Origin: Verrucomicrobiia bacterium
GTDB taxonomy: Bacteria > Verrucomicrobiota > Verrucomicrobiia > Verrucomicrobiales > Akkermansiaceae
Assembly (NCBI GenBank): GCA_947460915.1
Contig: CANHKJ010000152.1
Span: 1 to 7,271, forward strand
Length of the DNA: 7,271 nucleotides
Reading direction: 5' to 3'
Shown: positions 6,357-7,271 of the stretch, in pieces
How positions within the stretch are numbered: the first letter of the stretch is position 1
Layout of the letters: each line of letters begins with the position of its first letter
Notes under the pieces: model-generated
What the model saw: the letters and a program-made list of their open reading frames with translations, nothing else
Database searches by the model: none
What the model was told of the DNA's origin: nothing
Translations under genes and position numbers: made by a program

Positions 6357-7175
6357 TTACCCCACCATGTGCTTGGCAAGAATCGCCATTTTGCGAAAGG
6401 TTGACAGACTGTAGCGTTTGTCGAATACGCGAAATTGATCGGCCTTCATTTGCGTGAGCACGGTGTGATAGATTTCCCGCATCACTTCGGCGCAGACTAA
6501 GGCCTTGCGATCGCTGGCAGGAAGACTGGTGCGGGCTGTTTCGTAGAGTTGATGACAACGTTCAAATTCAAACTGCATCAATGCCGTAAAGCGGGCATCG
6601 TAGGTGCGATTCAGCAGGTCTTCTTCGCGGTAAGAAAATTTTTCGAGATCATCGAGCGGCAGATAGATGCGACCATTGTTCGCCGCGTCTTCGCCGATGT
6701 CGCGCATGATGTTGGTGAGTTGCAGAGCATGCCCGAGAGCGACGGCAAAGGTCTCCGACTTCGGATCAGTAGCACCGAACAATTTCAATGAGATCAAACC
6801 CACTGCGCAAGCGACTTTCCAAGTGTAACCCTGCAGTTCTTCCCAGGTGCGGAATCGCAAAGGCTCGGTGTCCATTTCGCAGCCATCGATGATGGCGGTC
6901 ATCAGATCTAACGGAATTTGATATTTCTCAACGAGGGCGATGACTTCTTTTTGAAAATCGGTCGGGGCAAGAAAGCCGCTGGTCAAGCCTTCACGCCAGT
7001 CGGCGAGTTCTGCTTTGCGCTGGGGCACAGGGCGCGATTCCTCATCGGCGATGTCATCAATCACGCGACAATACGCATAGAAAACCACCATGTCATCCCG
7101 CCGCTCTTTGGGCAGGATGTTGAGAGCAAACGCGAGATTCGACTTCGCTTTGCGGGTGATTTCCGAAGATTTCAT
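6357..7175 (-). CDS. hpnD: Squalene/phytoene synthase family protein, probable presqualene diphosphate synthase
   Basis: This 272-residue all-helical prenyl-transferring enzyme has both Asp-rich substrate/Mg motifs of the family. They are DDIADE at 40-45 (DxxxD with Asp40 and Asp44) and NIMRDIGED at 155-163 (DxxED with Asp159 and Asp163), the latter followed by NNGRIYLPLDDL. IIDGCEMDTEPLRFRTWEELQGY (95-117), VACAVGLISLKLFG and LGHALQLTN also match the HpnD type better than phytoene synthase. HpnD joins two farnesyl diphosphates into presqualene diphosphate, which HpnC and HpnE turn into squalene for hopanoids. Neither hpnC nor hpnE is visible, so the exact product is open; phytoene or dehydrosqualene synthase remains possible. 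The start ATG at 7175 overlaps the stop of the upstream gene as ATGA, which implies translational coupling in an operon entering from the right edge. Confidence 0.87.
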   Translation of the reverse strand: MKSSEITRKAKSNLAFALNILPKERRDDMVVFYAYCRVIDDIADEESRPVPQRKAELADWREGLTSGFLAPTDFQKEVIALVEKYQIPLDLMTAIIDGCEMDTEPLRFRTWEELQGYTWKVACAVGLISLKLFGATDPKSETFAVALGHALQLTNIMRDIGEDAANNGRIYLPLDDLEKFSYREEDLLNRTYDARFTALMQFEFERCHQLYETARTSLPASDRKALVCAEVMREIYHTVLTQMKADQFRVFDKRYSLSTFRKMAILAKHMVG

Positions 7176-7271
7176 TTGATGAATCCCCAGTGGCCCGAGG
7201 TGAAGGGCCAGAGCGAGAAGAGAGCCGGACCGACGAGATTGAATTCCTTCGCGCTGCCCCAGTAACGAGAG
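7172..7271 (-). CDS. C-terminal end of an unidentified gene upstream of hpnD
   Basis: Only the last 32 residues are visible, ending in LWPFTSGHWGFIK before a TGA that shares ATGA with the hpnD-like start. The fragment is rich in aromatic and hydrophobic residues, with a possible membrane or buried segment (FNLVGPALFSLWPF). Nothing identifies the family. The overlap makes it likely to be a real gene in the same operon; hpnC would be a natural neighbour, but the sequence cannot confirm it. Confidence 0.55.
   Translation of the reverse strand, partial: SRYWGSAKEFNLVGPALFSLWPFTSGHWGFIK

Overview
The window looks like the chromosome of a member of the Verrucomicrobiota or a related PVC-group bacterium. 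This is inference from gene content: a secreted formylglycine-type sulfatase, a secreted DUF4412-like protein, an exported beta-helix protein and an HpnD-like squalene-pathway enzyme. Most starts lack a clear Shine-Dalgarno sequence. Base composition is close to balanced, and no rRNA, tRNA, CRISPR array or transposase is visible.

Layout. Positions 1-930 (minus) hold a nearly complete D-2-hydroxyacid dehydrogenase that runs off the left edge. Positions 987-2001 (minus) hold a two-gene module: a winged-helix/minimal nucleotidyltransferase (MNT) fusion followed, with a 23-nt overlap, by a HEPN-domain protein. Two 19-bp near-repeats, 21 bp apart, sit directly before its first start codon and look like an autoregulatory operator. 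Positions 2093-2359 (minus) hold a small unrecognised ORF whose 5' end runs into a nearly perfect 32-bp-stem hairpin (2350-2418). The hairpin lies 9 nt after the stop of a secreted sulfatase (2428-3906, minus). A divergent 319-nt spacer leads to two plus-strand genes for exported proteins, a DUF4412-like protein (4226-4813) and a right-handed beta-helix protein (4937-6346). The right end holds a squalene/phytoene synthase family gene, probably hpnD (6357-7175, minus). It is joined by an ATGA overlap to the last codons of an upstream gene (7172-7271).

How the genes work together. The MNT-HEPN pair is the most interesting unit. It has the architecture of a HEPN/MNT toxin-antitoxin system, in which the nucleotidyltransferase neutralises the HEPN RNase by adding AMP to it. 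Here the antitoxin carries its own DNA-binding domain, and the HEPN active-site motif has Tyr where His is expected. The sulfatase, DUF4412-like and beta-helix genes all encode exported proteins. The sulfatase and beta-helix protein would suit breakdown of sulfated or uronic-acid polysaccharides, but they are not one operon. The hpnD-like gene belongs to squalene/hopanoid synthesis and is unrelated to its neighbours.
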